Assembly (NCBI GenBank): GCA_947168585.1 | Contig: CAMVMK010000008.1 | Location: 1-61,739 of the forward strand | DNA: 61,739 nt | From: an uncultured Fretibacterium sp. | GTDB taxonomy: Bacteria; Synergistota; Synergistia; Synergistales; Aminobacteriaceae | Reading direction: 5' to 3' | In this document: positions 1 through 7,456 of the stretch, one piece after another | Layout of the letters: each line of letters opens with the position of its first letter | Numbering within the stretch: the stretch's first letter is position 1 | Position numbers and translations under genes: made by a program | Notes under the pieces: generated by a model | The model's database searches: none | What the model was told of the DNA's origin: nothing | Seen by the model: the letters and a program-made list of their open reading frames with translations, nothing else

Positions 1-304
1 AAGCGGCTTATCCCCATGCCTAAAGTCAGGGGCTTGCGCCGAAAAATTTCGGTCATTAGGCGGATAAATAAAATTCCCGTTATCATCTTTGTAAATATCT
101 TCGCCTTGTCTTGAAACATTTTTATTATACGGTACGCCGATATTCTTAGCAAGTTCTGCAAGGCTCGTTCTTCAAGATTATCACCGTGCATAAAAGTATC
201 AACTGAAACGAGTGTACATCTGCAACACCCATGAAAAGGCGGTAAATTCATTCCCGAATTTTGCAATGCTGCATTTATATAACTCTGGGCTTTCTGTCTG
301 CCAT
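1..304 (-). pseudogene. Decayed MuF C-terminal fragment joined to a different C-terminal domain (orphan cassette)
   Basis: On the minus strand, bases 304-208 closely match bases 1153-1056 of the intact MuF gene and encode the same NSGMNLPPFHG.CRCTLVS block (zinc-binding-like Cys/His motif near the end of MuF head proteins). The reading frame is broken inside this block: WQTESPE is in one frame and INAALQN in the next. After the block the sequence diverges from the intact gene. From about 163 to 1 an open frame reads LAELAKNIGVPYN, then DDNGNFIYPPNDRNFSA, and leaves the window. The YPPND word recalls the TNT-type toxin entry motif, but this is weak. There is no start codon or ribosome site. 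It looks like an orphan toxin-tip cassette, now at least partly dead. Confidence 0.6.
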
Positions 305-338
305 TCTCAAAAAACAAATAAACTTTAATTTAAGATAT

Positions 339-572
339 TTAATACCAACCAATCATAGCCTTTTCTGGGAACTCTCCGGCTTCTTGAAAGTTTTCCAAAA
401 GTTCCCAAGCATGTCTCGCAAACATAGAAGTATAATTAGGACATGATTTATCGTGTATACGTTTACCAGTTTTCCGCATAAGTGAAACTATACCGTATTC
501 TTCACCGCCGTCAGGGTAATAGCGGTAAGTAACTTTTTCATCTGTTAATTCTTCGAGATATACCCACACCAT
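339..572 (-). CDS. Small protein, probable immunity partner of the MuF toxin
   Basis: A 77-residue soluble protein rich in aromatic and acidic residues (starts MVWVYLEELTDEKVTY, ends MIGWY). Its ATG overlaps the stop of the MuF gene (TAATG), so the two are translationally coupled. Nothing in it resembles a structural or DNA-binding phage protein. Position directly after a MuF protein with a variable C-terminus is the usual place of an immunity protein in MuF-type polymorphic toxin loci. The assignment rests on position, size and coupling; I cannot name the Imm family. Confidence 0.6.
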   Translation of the reverse strand: MVWVYLEELTDEKVTYRYYPDGGEEYGIVSLMRKTGKRIHDKSCPNYTSMFARHAWELLENFQEAGEFPEKAMIGWY

Positions 573-1933
573 TAATTATCTGTTCCTTCTTCCCATTTTT
601 TCAACGCTTCAGCATAATTAAATTTCTTTTCCGTTAAACGATGAGCTGTATCATAATTTTTAATGCCGTAACGGTGCATTAATTCATATTCTAATCTTTC
701 ATGATGCAAAAGAATTATATCATGCTGCTGAATATCCTGCCCTGATAAAATACGTTGGAATGATTGAGACATATCATAATCTGGGGGAAAATGCATTATG
801 CCGCGTCTAATACCGTCTTCTAATTCATATTTATTCAAAAAAACGTGTTCAAAAACTTTTTGAGCAGTTCTTAAAGGAATACCGCTATGTTTTGCGATTT
901 TTTCTATTATAATTTCATGATTAGAATTTCGCATAGTCTCATAATAAATCTTAGCGTGCGTATCTCGCTTTTCACCCTCAGGGTCATTTTCATTATTTAA
1001 TGCACCGCTTTGATATACTATCCCTTGTTCTTGAAAATTATAATTTCCAGTACTTACGAGTGTACATCTGCAACGCCCGTGAAAAGGCGGTAAATTCATG
1101 CCGGAGTTTTGTAATGCCGCGTTACTAATTCCGCGCGGGCTTTCTGTCTGCCACGGGAGAGCCTGCTTGAAGGCTTCAGGGTCTTTAATGTTCAAAATGC
1201 TGTTAATTCTCTCGCGGGTAATTGCAACGCTGAAAGCACGCCCGTCCATTTCGCCGCAAATTGGACACATCCGCTCGTCCTGCATAGCTAAAATCTCATA
1301 CTCAGCTATTCCGGCCTCTTCCATTCCTGAAATTGCTCCGAAAGAACGCGCCCGGACTAATGCTGCGCTTGAAGCTACGTCCCAATATTTATAACCGCCG
1401 ACTTTCCCGCCGAGAGCTGATTTTAATTCTTTTGCAAGTTCTTTACGTCCTAAGCCGTCAGTTAATGCCTGCTGAGTTAATTCAGCTATTTTGCCGCCTA
1501 TATGGCTGCCGTAATGCTCGCCAATCCAAAAGCAATTATGCTTAGTTAAAACATCAACGGCCTTTTTATCAGGAAGACTTAAATTAGCTTCGGGAGCAAA
1601 TTCACGCTTAGAATTTTTGTAAGTTTTCTCGATATAGTCATGGAAGAATTTTTTAACTCTCTCTGAATTACCGAAGTCCTTACCTAATGCTTTTTCTAAG
1701 TTTTCATTGAGAATTTTTATAACCTGTTCCGTGATTTTTTCGGGCAGAATTTTTAAGATTTTTGTATATTCGCGAGTCCACTGCCGAATTAAATTCGCCG
1801 ATAACTGCCGCTCAAGTCTCAAATATTCGTCCGTATCTCCGGCCTTTTTAGCTATCGGGAGCGACATCAAAATATTGTACAAACGCAACGCCGCTTCATG
1901 ACGCTGTAAAGGAGTTAAATTCAATCTGCTCAT
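572..1933 (-). CDS. Phage MuF/SPP1 gp7-like minor head protein with toxin-like C-terminal extension
   Basis: A 453-residue protein. Residues about 100-290 form the MuF (phage head morphogenesis) domain, with the signature CPICGEMDGRAF followed by PPFHGRCRCTLVS, two Cys/His clusters typical of the family. MuF proteins join portal and capsid and a few copies enter the host with DNA. Residues after about 310 are not needed for a MuF fold: an all-helical region with EKIAKHSGIPLRTAQKV, then PDYDMSQSFQRI and HDIILLHHERLEYELM. Similar tails in Firmicutes MuF proteins are thought to be polymorphic toxin tips; that link is from memory of the family. A terminator-like hairpin sits just upstream and no clear ribosome site precedes the ATG, so expression may be low. 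Confidence 0.85.
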   Translation of the reverse strand: MSRLNLTPLQRHEAALRLYNILMSLPIAKKAGDTDEYLRLERQLSANLIRQWTREYTKILKILPEKITEQVIKILNENLEKALGKDFGNSERVKKFFHDYIEKTYKNSKREFAPEANLSLPDKKAVDVLTKHNCFWIGEHYGSHIGGKIAELTQQALTDGLGRKELAKELKSALGGKVGGYKYWDVASSAALVRARSFGAISGMEEAGIAEYEILAMQDERMCPICGEMDGRAFSVAITRERINSILNIKDPEAFKQALPWQTESPRGISNAALQNSGMNLPPFHGRCRCTLVSTGNYNFQEQGIVYQSGALNNENDPEGEKRDTHAKIYYETMRNSNHEIIIEKIAKHSGIPLRTAQKVFEHVFLNKYELEDGIRRGIMHFPPDYDMSQSFQRILSGQDIQQHDIILLHHERLEYELMHRYGIKNYDTAHRLTEKKFNYAEALKKWEEGTDN

Positions 1934-1938
1934 CTTGT

Positions 1939-1982
1939 AAAAAAATTCAGGAGTTAAGAAGTTCCGCGCTCCCTAACTCCTC
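1939..1982 (-). terminator. Hairpin with T-run just upstream of MuF gene
   Basis: Read on the minus strand, AGGAGTTA and TAACTCCT form an 8-bp stem around a GC-rich loop and are followed by GAATTTTTTT. It stands between the small head-region gene (ends 1989) and the MuF start (1933). It would reduce transcription into the MuF toxin-immunity pair. The stem halves are built from the 7-base repeat seen elsewhere in the window. Confidence 0.6.
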
Positions 1983-1988
1983 TTTGTC

Positions 1989-2267
1989 TTAAATCCCTAA
2001 ACTGCTTACTGATACTAATGTTGCTTTGCCGTTAGTATCAATGTTGATAATCATCTTTACTAAACGCTTTACAGGATTAGGAACGACAACAGTTTGAAGC
2101 GCGATAATGCAGTGATTAATACCGTTTACGACCTGACTTCCGGCGTAAGCTATCGGCATGTAGTCAGCTCCGACTAATTCGCTCGTTATGCTTGTGAACG
2201 CGCTCGCAACTTTCTGCGGCAAATTTACAGCTTTAACTTCGTCATAATTCCAACCGCCTAATAACAT
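1989..2267 (-). CDS. Small phage protein of head region, function unknown
   Basis: A 92-residue protein. The start at 2267 is chosen because TTTAGGAGGTTTTACA directly precedes this ATG; an upstream in-frame extension to 2318 would translate a tRNA-like sequence and is rejected. It has a mix of hydrophobic beta-prone segments (ALQTVVVPNP, MIINIDTNGKATLVSV) without membrane spans or signal peptide. It lies between portal and MuF genes, so a minor structural role is possible. I do not recognise the family. Confidence 0.75.
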   Translation of the reverse strand: MLLGGWNYDEVKAVNLPQKVASAFTSITSELVGADYMPIAYAGSQVVNGINHCIIALQTVVVPNPVKRLVKMIINIDTNGKATLVSVSSLGI

Positions 2268-2291
2268 TGTAAAACCTCCTAAAGTATATTC

Positions 2292-2351
2292 GGCCGGCGG
2301 CAGGGCTCGAACCTGCATAGTTACGCTCTTTCCGTATTGAGCTACACCGGC
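2292..2351 (-). other. tRNA-like element lacking an anticodon arm
   Basis: The minus strand folds as a tRNA: 7-bp acceptor stem (GCCGGTG with CGCCGGC, one G-U pair), D stem GCTC/GAGC with a GG-containing loop, and T arm GCAGG-TTCGAGC-CCTGC. Between position 26 and the T arm there are only about 8 bases where a tRNA has about 22, so no anticodon stem-loop can form. No CCA is encoded. Total about 60 bases. It cannot decode; it may be a deleted phage tRNA or an RNase P/RNase Z processing signal in the late transcript. Confidence 0.65.
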
Positions 2352-2353
2352 AT

Positions 2354-2383
2354 ATAAAATAAAGCCCGTGAATTAACTCACGG
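2354..2383 (-). terminator. Candidate terminator after portal gene
   Basis: On the minus strand CCGTGA-GTTAAT-TCACGG forms a 6-bp stem, followed by GCTTTATTTTAT. It lies between the end of the portal gene and the tRNA-like element. The T-run is interrupted, so it may be partial. Confidence 0.5.
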
Positions 2384-2421
2384 ACTGCACTAAAAATTTT
2401 TATTTTTGTATCGGAGGATTT

Positions 2422-3930
2422 TTATTCTGAGGAGATATTTTTTTCTATGTTAGTCAACGCCTGTAAAAATAACGTTTCTTTATCCGCGTTTTCTTTATCA
2501 GGAACTAAATTATTGCTGCCTCCATATTGTAATTTAGAAAGATAAATTTGTAAAGGCAAATCTAACCAGCCGCTGTCCTCATCGATTGCTTCAAGAGGGT
2601 GATTTAGAAGCCGTGATATTTCCGCTCTAAGCTCCCTCACTGTAAGGCCGCACTTGCTGAAAGTATCAAGGACGTTGCTCATAATTTCAAAATCGTTGAC
2701 CTTAGGCGGAAGACTTTTGTATTTCCAAAATTTCACACCCATAGCCGGGAATAAAAGCCTGTTGATTACAAAATCGTGATCGGCTCTTTCCGGCCCGAAT
2801 ACCTGTTCTTCTGCTACTTCGCGGCTTTCCCGAGCCGTTGCCCTTGTGTATTCGCTGGTAAGCCCGACAAAAATCGGCGGCAGTCTGAATGAGCTTCTGA
2901 TTTTCTCCCTGTTGGTTTTGTCGTAATTGTCAAATAAGCTGTCTTTCTGCTGAGCGTCGCTCAAGGGTTGAAATCTCACATGTGCAGGGCTTCGTGTAGT
3001 TCCGGGCAAAGCCTCACCGTATGGAGCGGCCTCGATGATTAAAATCTTATTAAAACTTTTGCGGCCTCTCATTTCGTCGTTAATAAAGTCCTCGATTTTT
3101 TCTACGGCTTTATCGTCCAAAGTTCCCGAAACTAACAAAGCAAGCGGCGGAACTGTATTATTCTCGAAATATTCGTGATTGACTTCTTCGGCCTGCCTCG
3201 AACCTGTAACAGCAAGCCAGTTACCTATCCATCTCGGAACACCATAAGGACTATAAGGGCAATACAACTTAAAATGAATTATCTCAGTTGCGCAAGTCCC
3301 GTCATCTTCGGCTCGGCCTGTTCTTGCACTGATTAAACGGGGGTCGCCGAATTCCTTGAAATAAACTTTTTGCCCGTCCCGAATTTGTACAAAACGCCGG
3401 AAACGCTTTTTTGACGGGTATCTCTGCAGCTCGCTGCTTGCGTCATCTCTGATAATATATTCGACATCAGTGTAGTCTTTATCTAATGCCGTGAGCCTCA
3501 TAGTATGCCCCTCAATGTGTTCAAGCCATACTATATCGCCTTTGCCGTCCCTGATAACTTCCCAATAGGCATTACCGAGAACTTCCAGATCGCGTCTAAC
3601 ACGCCGCCGAAGCTGTGAATAAGGAAGTTCAGGATTGCAGAATTCAAAGAAATGTTCAATAGTTTTGCGTTCGTTTCTTGCGTCTTCGTTTTCAGCTTCA
3701 AAATCAAAAGCCGGTTCAAGAGTAAATCCGAAGCCGTCAATATTAACTTCCATAGCTTCTACACACTGCGATAAAATATTCGAGTGTTCCGGAAGCTGTG
3801 AAAGCCAGTCTAAGTCGTAAGGAGGCTCTAAAATCCCGTCAGCGTAGTAGCTTGCAAACGGGTCAGAACTCATTTTGCGGCTTACAGGATAATTAATTTC
3901 TTTACCTTTTATAACTTGTACATTACTCAT
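2422..3930 (-). CDS. Phage portal protein
   Basis: A 502-residue portal protein of the PBSX/siphovirus type, forming the 12-subunit ring through which DNA is packaged. Typical family features include the N-terminal SNILSQCVEAMEVNIDGFGF segment, the RRRVRRDLEVLGNAYWEV helix-strand, the central GVPRWIGNWLAV stretch, and DKTNREKIRSSFRLPPIFVG with a following ARESREVAEEQVF helix, a usual portal stem/clip hallmark. Length is normal. It starts one base before the terminase stop, consistent with a packaging operon terminase-portal-MuF. The gene appears intact. Confidence 0.92.
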   Translation of the reverse strand: MSNVQVIKGKEINYPVSRKMSSDPFASYYADGILEPPYDLDWLSQLPEHSNILSQCVEAMEVNIDGFGFTLEPAFDFEAENEDARNERKTIEHFFEFCNPELPYSQLRRRVRRDLEVLGNAYWEVIRDGKGDIVWLEHIEGHTMRLTALDKDYTDVEYIIRDDASSELQRYPSKKRFRRFVQIRDGQKVYFKEFGDPRLISARTGRAEDDGTCATEIIHFKLYCPYSPYGVPRWIGNWLAVTGSRQAEEVNHEYFENNTVPPLALLVSGTLDDKAVEKIEDFINDEMRGRKSFNKILIIEAAPYGEALPGTTRSPAHVRFQPLSDAQQKDSLFDNYDKTNREKIRSSFRLPPIFVGLTSEYTRATARESREVAEEQVFGPERADHDFVINRLLFPAMGVKFWKYKSLPPKVNDFEIMSNVLDTFSKCGLTVRELRAEISRLLNHPLEAIDEDSGWLDLPLQIYLSKLQYGGSNNLVPDKENADKETLFLQALTNIEKNISSE

Positions 3931-5385
3931 TTATCCTAAAACTAATGCCCTCCCTCCTGTTGTTTTCTCTTTCAAATATCCCCACGCCTGCATAAATACA
4001 GCGTAAGAAATTACGTCTACTTGATCATCATGCGCTCCGTTAGGGAATGATAATAACTCAGCTTCTAAATCGTTAAGCCAAGCCGCGTTATTTTTGTGAA
4101 ATATCATTCCGGCCTCGTAGCGAGCCGCTGCAGGAATTGCCCGCGTATATTTGTCAGCGTCCGGCTTTAACTCAACAACAGGCAAGCCCATTCTGCGGAC
4201 TTGCTGATACAAAGTCAAACCCATTGACGCGCTCTCAATCCCGATAAAAACGGGCTTAAACTCGATAAATTTTTGATTTATCAATTTAGGCTGATCGGGG
4301 CCTTCAAGATGTTCACGGAGTATCTCTAAAACTAATAACTCGCCGCCCGGACATAATGCAAAAGTACCAAGCACAAAATAATCCGCGCTCGCCTTTCTGC
4401 TCCCCGCAACGTCGCAGGTCTGAAAAATCTTACAGCTTCCTATCTCGTAAATCTTGCCGTCAACGATATAACAGTTATTTTTAACGCTGAAATATCTGAA
4501 CATCAACGACTTAAATAAACTGCCTTCGAGCGGTGTCGGGTGTCCTTGATATAAACTTGCCCATGAACGAGAACCGCTCTGATTTTTCTTTTCTTCGTAC
4601 CAATCACTATTAAATCCGTGTTCCGGCCATAAAGGCTCGCCTGTCTCACGGCCTAAAATGTCGTCGTCTTCTGCTATCGCGGGTAAATTTACCAGCTCCC
4701 AGCGCGTACTGTTCTGCAGCAAACGCCCCGCTAAATCGTCTTCATGCCAGCGCGTCATTATCACTATTACACGCCCGTTAGGATGCAGACGGGTGCTGAG
4801 AGTATCTACCCATTCAGCCCAGACACTCTCGCGGTATGTTAAACTCTCTGCTTCTTTGCGGTTTTTAATAGGGTCGTCTATTATGAGCAAATCCGCTCCC
4901 TGACCCGTTATTGAGCCTCCGATGCCCGTGCTTATCATACCGCCGGAATGTCCCTCAATGCTCCAATTTGTTACGGAGGCATTGTCGCGCGAAATCCTAA
5001 TATTAAAAATATCAGCTCCGAACTCATCTATTTTCTTGCGGTTTGAACGCCCGAAACGCTGAGCCAAGTCCGAGCCGTAGCTGACCTCAATCACACGTCG
5101 CTCAGGGTCGCGCCCGATGAACCACGACGGGAAACTTTCAGTAACAGTCATGCTCTTACCGTGTCTCGGCGGCATTGTAATAATTAAGCGTTCTATTCCG
5201 CCGCTTTCTACTTTCTGCAAGTACTCACAGAGTAAATCTAAATGCCTCGCGTGCTTCCAACGCCCGTGTGTTGTAAGTTCCATATAATAAGCATAATCAT
5301 CACGGGCTTTCTGCAGCTCCTGAAGCCGGATTTTATCTAATTGAGCCCGTACAGCTTCAAGCGACAATCCATGTAAATTTATCAT
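3931..5385 (-). CDS. terL: Phage terminase large subunit
   Basis: A 484-residue packaging motor. The ATPase domain has a Walker A MPPRHGKSMTV at residues 71-81 and a Walker B LLIIDDP at about 166-172. The C-terminal RNase H-like nuclease has an acidic start (FQTCDVAGSRKASADYF) and a late acidic motif GAHDDQVDVISYA near residue 460. These are the expected motor and cutting residues, and length is usual. Its start overlaps the end of the small subunit gene by 29 bases, and it is followed directly by the portal gene. Confidence 0.95.
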   Translation of the reverse strand: MINLHGLSLEAVRAQLDKIRLQELQKARDDYAYYMELTTHGRWKHARHLDLLCEYLQKVESGGIERLIITMPPRHGKSMTVTESFPSWFIGRDPERRVIEVSYGSDLAQRFGRSNRKKIDEFGADIFNIRISRDNASVTNWSIEGHSGGMISTGIGGSITGQGADLLIIDDPIKNRKEAESLTYRESVWAEWVDTLSTRLHPNGRVIVIMTRWHEDDLAGRLLQNSTRWELVNLPAIAEDDDILGRETGEPLWPEHGFNSDWYEEKKNQSGSRSWASLYQGHPTPLEGSLFKSLMFRYFSVKNNCYIVDGKIYEIGSCKIFQTCDVAGSRKASADYFVLGTFALCPGGELLVLEILREHLEGPDQPKLINQKFIEFKPVFIGIESASMGLTLYQQVRRMGLPVVELKPDADKYTRAIPAAARYEAGMIFHKNNAAWLNDLEAELLSFPNGAHDDQVDVISYAVFMQAWGYLKEKTTGGRALVLG

Positions 5386-5707
5386 TGCTTGCTGTTAATA
5401 AAATTTGTTCTAAACTCTGCAGCTGTTCTTTGTTTAATTTCTCTAAATCGTAGGGATTATCCAAGTTCTTAACTTCTACTTTACTCATGATCTCGGGCTT
5501 GCCTTGAGTTCTGTCTAAGATAGCTTGAGCGGCCTGTAATTTAATTTTTTCGTTTTTACTATTCAAGAGCTCAACTAAAGCCCGCGCCGCGTCAGGCACA
5601 GCCGCTTTTAGAATTTTTTTAGCTTCGGGATTTTGTTTAGGACGGCCGCTCGGATTGGCATTATTACCCGGCAGAAATTTTCCGTTTATATCACGATTAG
5701 CCGGCAT
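5357..5707 (-). CDS. Terminase small subunit-like protein (DUF5681 type)
   Basis: A 116-residue protein beginning MPANRDINGKFLPGNNANPS and GRPKQNPEAKKILK, the GxF.PGNNANPSGRP pattern of DUF5681 proteins that commonly sit directly before the large terminase. The remainder is helical. By position it probably recognises the packaging site, but direct evidence for DNA binding is absent. Overlaps terL by 29 bases. Confidence 0.8.
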   Translation of the reverse strand: MPANRDINGKFLPGNNANPSGRPKQNPEAKKILKAAVPDAARALVELLNSKNEKIKLQAAQAILDRTQGKPEIMSKVEVKNLDNPYDLEKLNKEQLQSLEQILLTASNDKFTWIVA

Positions 5708-6034
5708 TTACACATCTCCTTTCATGAATAAATAAAAAAGAGCCTCAGATTTATTCCGAAGCCCTGTATAGTTTTCTTCATTTGTAAGTTCAGGCTCTTT
5801 CTTTTCGGATCTCTCCGGCTTGAATATCACAACATAAGCAACAACAAAAGCCATAATTGCAAAGCCCCAGTAAATAGAGTGCTGCATTATCTCTATTTTT
5901 GCCCTGTTTAATTGAGTTTCAAACCTTACTTCGCGAATTTCTGTCGTAACTTCAGAAATTCCCCTGTTGAACATTTCGACGGTTAAATAATCATTCTGGC
6001 TGGCTTTTGTGTCATTGCCTTGATTATTCGGCAT
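5708..6034 (-). CDS. Small single-span membrane protein of prophage
   Basis: A 108-residue protein. Start placed at the ATG at 6034 because AAAGGAGC lies about 8 bases upstream; the GTG three codons earlier is too close to that site. It has a polar N-terminus, a coiled-coil-prone stretch (EVTTEIREVRFETQL), one hydrophobic span (WGFAIMAFVVAYVVIF, about residues 55-70) and a charged tail. The layout resembles small phage inner-membrane proteins, sometimes holin-like, but the position before terminase is unusual for a holin. Function unknown. Confidence 0.7.
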   Translation of the reverse strand: MPNNQGNDTKASQNDYLTVEMFNRGISEVTTEIREVRFETQLNRAKIEIMQHSIYWGFAIMAFVVAYVVIFKPERSEKKEPELTNEENYTGLRNKSEALFYLFMKGDV

Positions 6035-6149
6035 ATTTTGCACGCTCCTTTCTTTAACTCTGCCCGAAATTATAATTTAATTTCCGCAAGTAGTAAAGCA
6101 CGCGCAAAAATTGCATGGTATAAGGATAACACAGATTTTTAACTTTGCA

Positions 6150-6219
6150 CGCCAATTTTGCGCCAAAAATCGGCCAAAAATACGCCAAAAATCGGCCAAA
6201 AATACGCCAATTTTACGCC
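6150..6219. repeat. 22-bp tandem repeat with half-copies
   Basis: Two exact tandem copies of a 22-bp unit (CGCCAAAAATCGGCC followed by AAAAATA) occupy 6161-6182 and 6183-6204, flanked by related halves CGCCAATTTTG (6150-6160) and CGCCAATTTTACGCC (6205-6219). They lie in the gap between the late regulator and the gene before terminase. Spaced identical sites near terS suggest a protein-binding cluster such as a packaging site or late control site. Confidence 0.75.
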
Positions 6220-6220
6220 G

Positions 6221-6670
6221 CTAAAACGCCAGATACTGCGCGGCCATTAGAACGAGATCGCGCCGCTTCCGTGAAAAAGTCCGCCGTGCAATACAAAGCT
6301 CATCTAAAATAGCTTCAACACTATTCTTCCCGAAGTATAGCAGCCTCAAAATATCAAGAAGCAATTTGTTATCCGAGCCCTGCAGATTGTCGGACGTGCT
6401 CAGGTCATCGATTAAATGAGTTATAGGTTTGGTATAACGTTCAAGCATTGTAATTTTATTTTCTAAGCTCTCGAGCTTTACAAACCTTGCTTCAGGAGGG
6501 TTAGACGGCTCACTGTTAAAACCAAAGGCAAGCTGGTAATTTTGTGCATGAACATCGCAAGAGGCACGCTCAACGCGCAAATCTTCGGTTAATATCTCAA
6601 TCGCGGCCAAATTTCTTTTATACTCATACAAATATTTTTCAGCGCGGCGGAATTTGTTATTTTCCTGCAT
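6221..6670 (-). CDS. Phage late transcription regulator-like (ArpU/RinA type)
   Basis: A 149-residue protein. The ATG at 6670 is preceded by GAGGAGACGAG; a TTG further upstream falls inside that site and is rejected. The C-terminal third carries a helix-turn-helix-like segment (DELCIARRTFSRKRRDLVLM) after a sigma-4-like LLLDILRLLYFGKNSVEAI stretch. Size, C-terminal HTH and place between replication and packaging genes fit ArpU/RinA-family activators of late phage genes. The family call is by architecture, not a certain match. Confidence 0.6.
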   Translation of the reverse strand: MQENNKFRRAEKYLYEYKRNLAAIEILTEDLRVERASCDVHAQNYQLAFGFNSEPSNPPEARFVKLESLENKITMLERYTKPITHLIDDLSTSDNLQGSDNKLLLDILRLLYFGKNSVEAILDELCIARRTFSRKRRDLVLMAAQYLAF

Positions 6671-7192
6671 AAAATTCTCGTCTCCTCTCAAAAAATCAGG
6701 GCACTTTCAGGGGCACTTCAAAAACGGCCTGAAGCCCTACCACTGCTAATTTTATCATAGGGGCACTTTTATTTGACTTTTTCTAAAATAAAAAAATTTT
6801 TTCCGGCCTCCCCCGCCCCAAAAAACCGCTATTTTTATTTTTTTTCTTTTCAAAAAGTAGGAGTCAAAGTGCCCAAGTGCCCTACCGGCATGGCTACTGA
6901 TTTTAGGGGCTCTAAAAATAGGGGCACTTTCAAAAACGAGAAGTGCCCCAAAAAATAGCAAAATCTGAGCTAAAATATTGTATTGCATGGCTTTTAGTTA
7001 CTTTTTGCTTGGGGTCGCTGATAAGGAAAAAAGACCCCTAAAAGATCACGGACTTCAAAAAATTTCAGCTCGAAACTGCGATCTTTTAACTTGAAAAGTT
7101 GAAAATTTGCGCGATTTTTTTCAGTGTTCAACGGTGTTTTCTTCGGGGTCGCTGAAACTTTCCCGCCGACACTGGTTTTAGCACACTTTTTT
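6671..7192. other. Gene-poor regulatory region with GGGGCACTT motif cluster
   Basis: No convincing gene in 522 bases between the replication and late modules. The motif (A/T)GGGGCACTT occurs in forward orientation near 6698, 6709, 6759 and 6919 and in inverted orientation near 6866, 6875 and 6940. A second repeated word, GGGGTCGCTGA, occurs near 7011 and 7145. Long A/T tracts (6781-6850) lie inside. The arrangement suits an origin or a late promoter region with many operator sites. Open frames here on both strands are low-complexity shadows. Confidence 0.6.
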
Positions 7193-7456
7193 CTATATCC
7201 CTAAATTTGCTGCGACCCCGCTTTCGATGTCTCCGGGCAGGCCGTCAGCCGAGCGGATTGCGGCGCGTTCTGTTAGGTCAAAAAGCACATCAGGACTTAT
7301 TTCAGCTAATTCCAAAATCAATTTTTTTTCAAATTCCGGTTCAAATTGTAAAAGATTTTGGTAATGTTTGAGCGCAGTCCGGTCGCCGTCGGATAAAACA
7401 GCGCGTCCATACTCGTAACCGATTTTAATTCCCCATTGTTGTATCTCTTTTAACAT
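7193..7456 (-). CDS. Small phage protein, function unknown
   Basis: An 87-residue acidic soluble protein, mostly helical by composition. Its ATG lies within the end of the primase-helicase gene (32-base overlap), so it is co-translated with it. I do not recognise the family. The last gene of the replication module. Confidence 0.6.
   Translation of the reverse strand: MLKEIQQWGIKIGYEYGRAVLSDGDRTALKHYQNLLQFEPEFEKKLILELAEISPDVLFDLTERAAIRSADGLPGDIESGVAANLGI

Noticed and set aside
2268-2318. N-terminal extension of the 92-residue phage protein
   Set aside because: It would translate the T arm of the tRNA-like element (QVRALPPAEY) and ignores the AGGAGG site before 2267.
6755-6988. Open frames on both strands (6755-6988 minus, 6773-6958 plus)
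   Set aside because: Low-complexity A/T tracts, no ribosome sites, and the two frames are antisense mirrors over repeat motifs.
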